Source of the DNA: JAUREX01 sp044356825
GTDB taxonomy: Bacteria > Pseudomonadota > Alphaproteobacteria > Rhodobacterales > Rhodobacteraceae
DNA length: 6,296 nt
Direction: 5' to 3'
Assembly: GCA_044356825.1 (NCBI GenBank)
Contig: JBIKVM010000173.1
Coordinates: 1 to 6,296 of the forward strand
The notes under the pieces are model-generated. The model saw nothing but the letters and a program-made list of their open reading frames with translations, was not told where the DNA came from and searched no databases. Positions 4,476-6,296 of the stretch are shown here, one piece after another; the stretch's first letter is position 1, and each line of letters opens with the position of its first letter. The position numbers were made by a program, and so were the translations under genes.

Positions 4476-6071
4476 TCAGGCGACGTCGAATTCCAGCCGG
4501 CGCACCTGTCCGAAGACCCCTGTCGATTCCAGCGTCTCGACGATCTTGGCGGGGGCCGGTTCGTCGAGGTAGAGAATCGCGATCGCCTCGGCCCCGACCC
4601 CGGACCGCCCGAGGGTGAAGTTCGCGATGTTGACGCCGTTCTTCGACATGGTCATCCCCAGCAGCCCGATCACCCCCGGCACGTCCTCGTTCGTCGTATA
4701 GAGCATGTGCCGCCCGATCTCGGCGTCGATGTTGATGCCCTTGATCTGGATGAAGCGCGGCTTACCGTCGGAAAAGACGGTGCCGGCGACCGACCGCTCG
4801 CGCCGGTCGGTGACGACCGTCAGCTTTACATAGCCGTCGAACGCCCCCGACTTGGCCTGCCGCGTGGTCGAGACGCGGATGCCGCGCTCCTGCGCGATCA
4901 GCGGGGCCGAGACGAGGTTCACCTGCGGGTTCGAGGCGCGCAGGATGCCCGCGATCGTGGCGCAATCGAGCGCGGCAAGGTTCATCCCAGCCGCGGCGCC
5001 GTCATAGAGCACGTTGATGGCCTTGATCGGCTCATCCGTCATCTGGCCGGCGAAACTGCCCAGATGCCCCGCCAGCCGCAGCCAGGGCCCCATCACGGCG
5101 GCCTCCTCGGCCGTGACCGAGGGCATGTTGAGCGCGTTCTGCACCGCCCCCGTCAGCAGATAGTCCGCCATCTGCTCGGCCACCTGCAGCGCCACATTCT
5201 CCTGCGCCTCAAGGGTCGATGCCCCGAGATGGGGGGTGCAGACGACATTGGGCAGGCCAAAGAGCGGGCTTTGCGTCGCGGGTTCGACCTCGAACACATC
5301 GAAGGCCGCCCCCGCCACATGGCCCCCGCGCAGCGCCTCCGCGAGCGCGCCCTCATCCACCAGCCCCCCGCGCGCGCAGTTGATGATGCGCACGCCGGGC
5401 TTCGTGCGCGCGATCGCCTCGGCCGAGAGGATGTTGCGCGTCTTGTCGGTCAGCGGCGCGTGCAGGGTGATGAAGTCCGCGCGCGCGAGCAGCTCGTCAA
5501 GCTCGACCTTCTGCACCCCCATCTTCTGCGCCCGCTCCTCCGAGAGGAAGGGGTCGTAGGCCACGACCTTCATCCGAAGGCCAAGGGCGCGGTCGCACAC
5601 GATGGTGCCGATGTTGCCCGCCCCGATGACGCCCAGCGTCTTGTTGCAAAGCTCGACCCCCATGAAGCGGGATTTCTCCCACTTGCCGGCATGGGTCGAG
5701 GCGTTGGCCTCGGGGATCTGGCGGGCAGCGGCGAACATCATCGCGATGGCGTGCTCGGCCGTGGTGATGGCGTTGCCGAAGGGGGTGTTCATCACGATCA
5801 CCCCCTTGCGCGAGGCGGCGGGGATATCGACGTTGTCGACCCCGATGCCCGCCCGGCCGACGACGCGCAGCCGCGGCGCGGCATCGAGAAGCTTGGCCGT
5901 GACCTTGGTGGCCGAGCGGATGGCAAGGCCGTCATAGCCGGCGATGACGCTCGCCAGACGCTCCTTGTCCTTGCCGAGCGTGGGGTCGAAATCGACCTCG
6001 ATGCCGCGGTCGCGCAGGATCTGCACGGCGGTGGATGAAAGATCGTCCGAGACGAGAACGCGGGGGGCCAT
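4476..6071 (-). CDS. serA: D-3-phosphoglycerate dehydrogenase
   Basis: Catalyses the first committed step of serine biosynthesis, oxidising 3-phosphoglycerate to 3-phosphohydroxypyruvate with NAD, in the cytoplasm. The 531-residue length fits the long (type 1) form. The substrate-binding domain occupies about 1-98 and 289-315, with Arg52 and the GRAGIGVDNVD stretch at 72-82. The NAD domain (about 99-288) has GAGNIG at 150-155 and Asp173 after the second strand. The catalytic set is Arg234 (NCARGG), Glu263 (FEVEP) and His281 (TPHLGAST). The intervening allosteric substrate-binding domain spans about 320-450. A C-terminal ACT domain spans about 455-531, with the Asp-Val-Pro-Gly-Val-Ile-Gly loop at 463-469 where serine would bind for feedback inhibition, if it occurs in this enzyme. 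The start is ATG 6071 with AAGGAG 6 nt upstream. serC ends 28 nt before it on the same strand, forming a serC-serA operon. Confidence 0.97.
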   Translation of the reverse strand: MAPRVLVSDDLSSTAVQILRDRGIEVDFDPTLGKDKERLASVIAGYDGLAIRSATKVTAKLLDAAPRLRVVGRAGIGVDNVDIPAASRKGVIVMNTPFGNAITTAEHAIAMMFAAARQIPEANASTHAGKWEKSRFMGVELCNKTLGVIGAGNIGTIVCDRALGLRMKVVAYDPFLSEERAQKMGVQKVELDELLARADFITLHAPLTDKTRNILSAEAIARTKPGVRIINCARGGLVDEGALAEALRGGHVAGAAFDVFEVEPATQSPLFGLPNVVCTPHLGASTLEAQENVALQVAEQMADYLLTGAVQNALNMPSVTAEEAAVMGPWLRLAGHLGSFAGQMTDEPIKAINVLYDGAAAGMNLAALDCATIAGILRASNPQVNLVSAPLIAQERGIRVSTTRQAKSGAFDGYVKLTVVTDRRERSVAGTVFSDGKPRFIQIKGINIDAEIGRHMLYTTNEDVPGVIGLLGMTMSKNGVNIANFTLGRSGVGAEAIAILYLDEPAPAKIVETLESTGVFGQVRRLEFDVA

Positions 6072-6099
6072 GGCGGCTCCTTTTTTCGGGAGATGGGGG

Positions 6100-6296
6100 T
6101 CAGGCGGCGGCGGTGCGGGCGGCGCGTTCGGCGCCGTAGGCCCAGCCGATCCAGGGCATCAGCGCCGCGACATCGGCGCGTTCGACCGTCGGGCCGCACC
6201 AGATGCGCAAGCCGGGCGGCGCGTCGCGATAGCTGCCGACATCGTAGGCGACGCCCACCTTCTCCAGCCGTTTCGCCACCGCCGCCGCAAAGGCCG
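6100..6296 (-). CDS. serC: Phosphoserine aminotransferase, C-terminal fragment (cut by window edge)
   Basis: The last 64 codons and the stop TGA (6102-6100) of a minus-strand gene that enters from the right edge. The translated end includes VAKRLEKVGVAYDVGSYRDA, then PPGLRIWCGPTVE and ADVAALMPWIGWAYGAE. The Tyr-Arg-Asp-Ala-Pro-Pro-Gly-Leu-Arg-Ile-Trp-Cys-Gly-x-Thr-Val-Glu block is typical of the C-terminus of the alphaproteobacterial (Methanosarcina-type) SerC. This PLP enzyme transfers an amino group from glutamate to 3-phosphohydroxypyruvate, the product of SerA, to make phosphoserine. Its position 28 nt upstream of serA supports the identification and cotranscription. The catalytic PLP lysine lies outside the window, so activity cannot be judged. 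The frame is open throughout the visible part. Confidence 0.92.
   Translation of the reverse strand, partial: AFAAAVAKRLEKVGVAYDVGSYRDAPPGLRIWCGPTVERADVAALMPWIGWAYGAERAARTAAA

Noticed and set aside
4707..6038. Open frame of 443 codons on the plus strand opposite serA
   Set aside because: Its product is rich in Arg, His, Asp, Gly and Leu with no recognisable domain, the pattern expected from the antisense of a GC-rich gene. serA on the other strand has every catalytic motif.
1..6296. CRISPR array, insertion sequence, phage or defence/toxin system
   Set aside because: There are no regularly spaced repeats, no transposase-like or integrase-like frame and no terminal inverted repeats. All recognisable genes are metabolic, membrane or regulatory.

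Overview
The window is high-GC DNA with alphaproteobacterial gene content, most likely from the Rhodobacteraceae (Paracoccus/Rhodobacter-like). This assignment is inferred from gene order, protein style and base composition, and no database was searched. It holds five complete protein-coding genes and two genes cut by the window edges. I found no tRNA, rRNA, CRISPR array, insertion sequence or phage gene.

Layout from left to right. Positions 1-70 (minus) hold the first 23 codons of a YciB/IspZ-like inner-membrane protein. An Lrp/AsnC-family regulator (133-594, minus) diverges from ald, an alanine dehydrogenase (727-1845, plus). The 132-bp gap between them carries a candidate promoter and short repeats, which is the usual arrangement for an AldR-type regulator controlling ald. 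ald converges with mscL (1852-2283, minus), the large mechanosensitive channel, with only 6 bp between the stops. mscL diverges from an EamA/DMT-family transporter (2392-3318, plus), whose 3' end overlaps by 17 bp the 3' end of a converging XRE-type regulator (3302-4141, minus). A 334-bp intergenic region follows (4142-4475). It has a candidate promoter for the regulator, a sharply AT-rich island (about 20% GC over 4331-4410) and a hairpin region just after serA. The right end is a serine biosynthesis operon on the minus strand: the 3' end of serC (phosphoserine aminotransferase, 6100-6296) and then serA (D-3-phosphoglycerate dehydrogenase, 4476-6071).

Functionally the window combines amino-acid metabolism (ald with its regulator; serC-serA), envelope functions (MscL, YciB) and a transporter/regulator pair of unknown substrate. 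It reads as ordinary chromosomal core or near-core sequence, and I see no undescribed multi-gene system. The points worth a second look are the AT-rich island, the XRE regulator with its poorly characterised C-terminal domain and candidate operator, the ald/regulator intergenic repeats, and two mutually exclusive hairpins downstream of serA.
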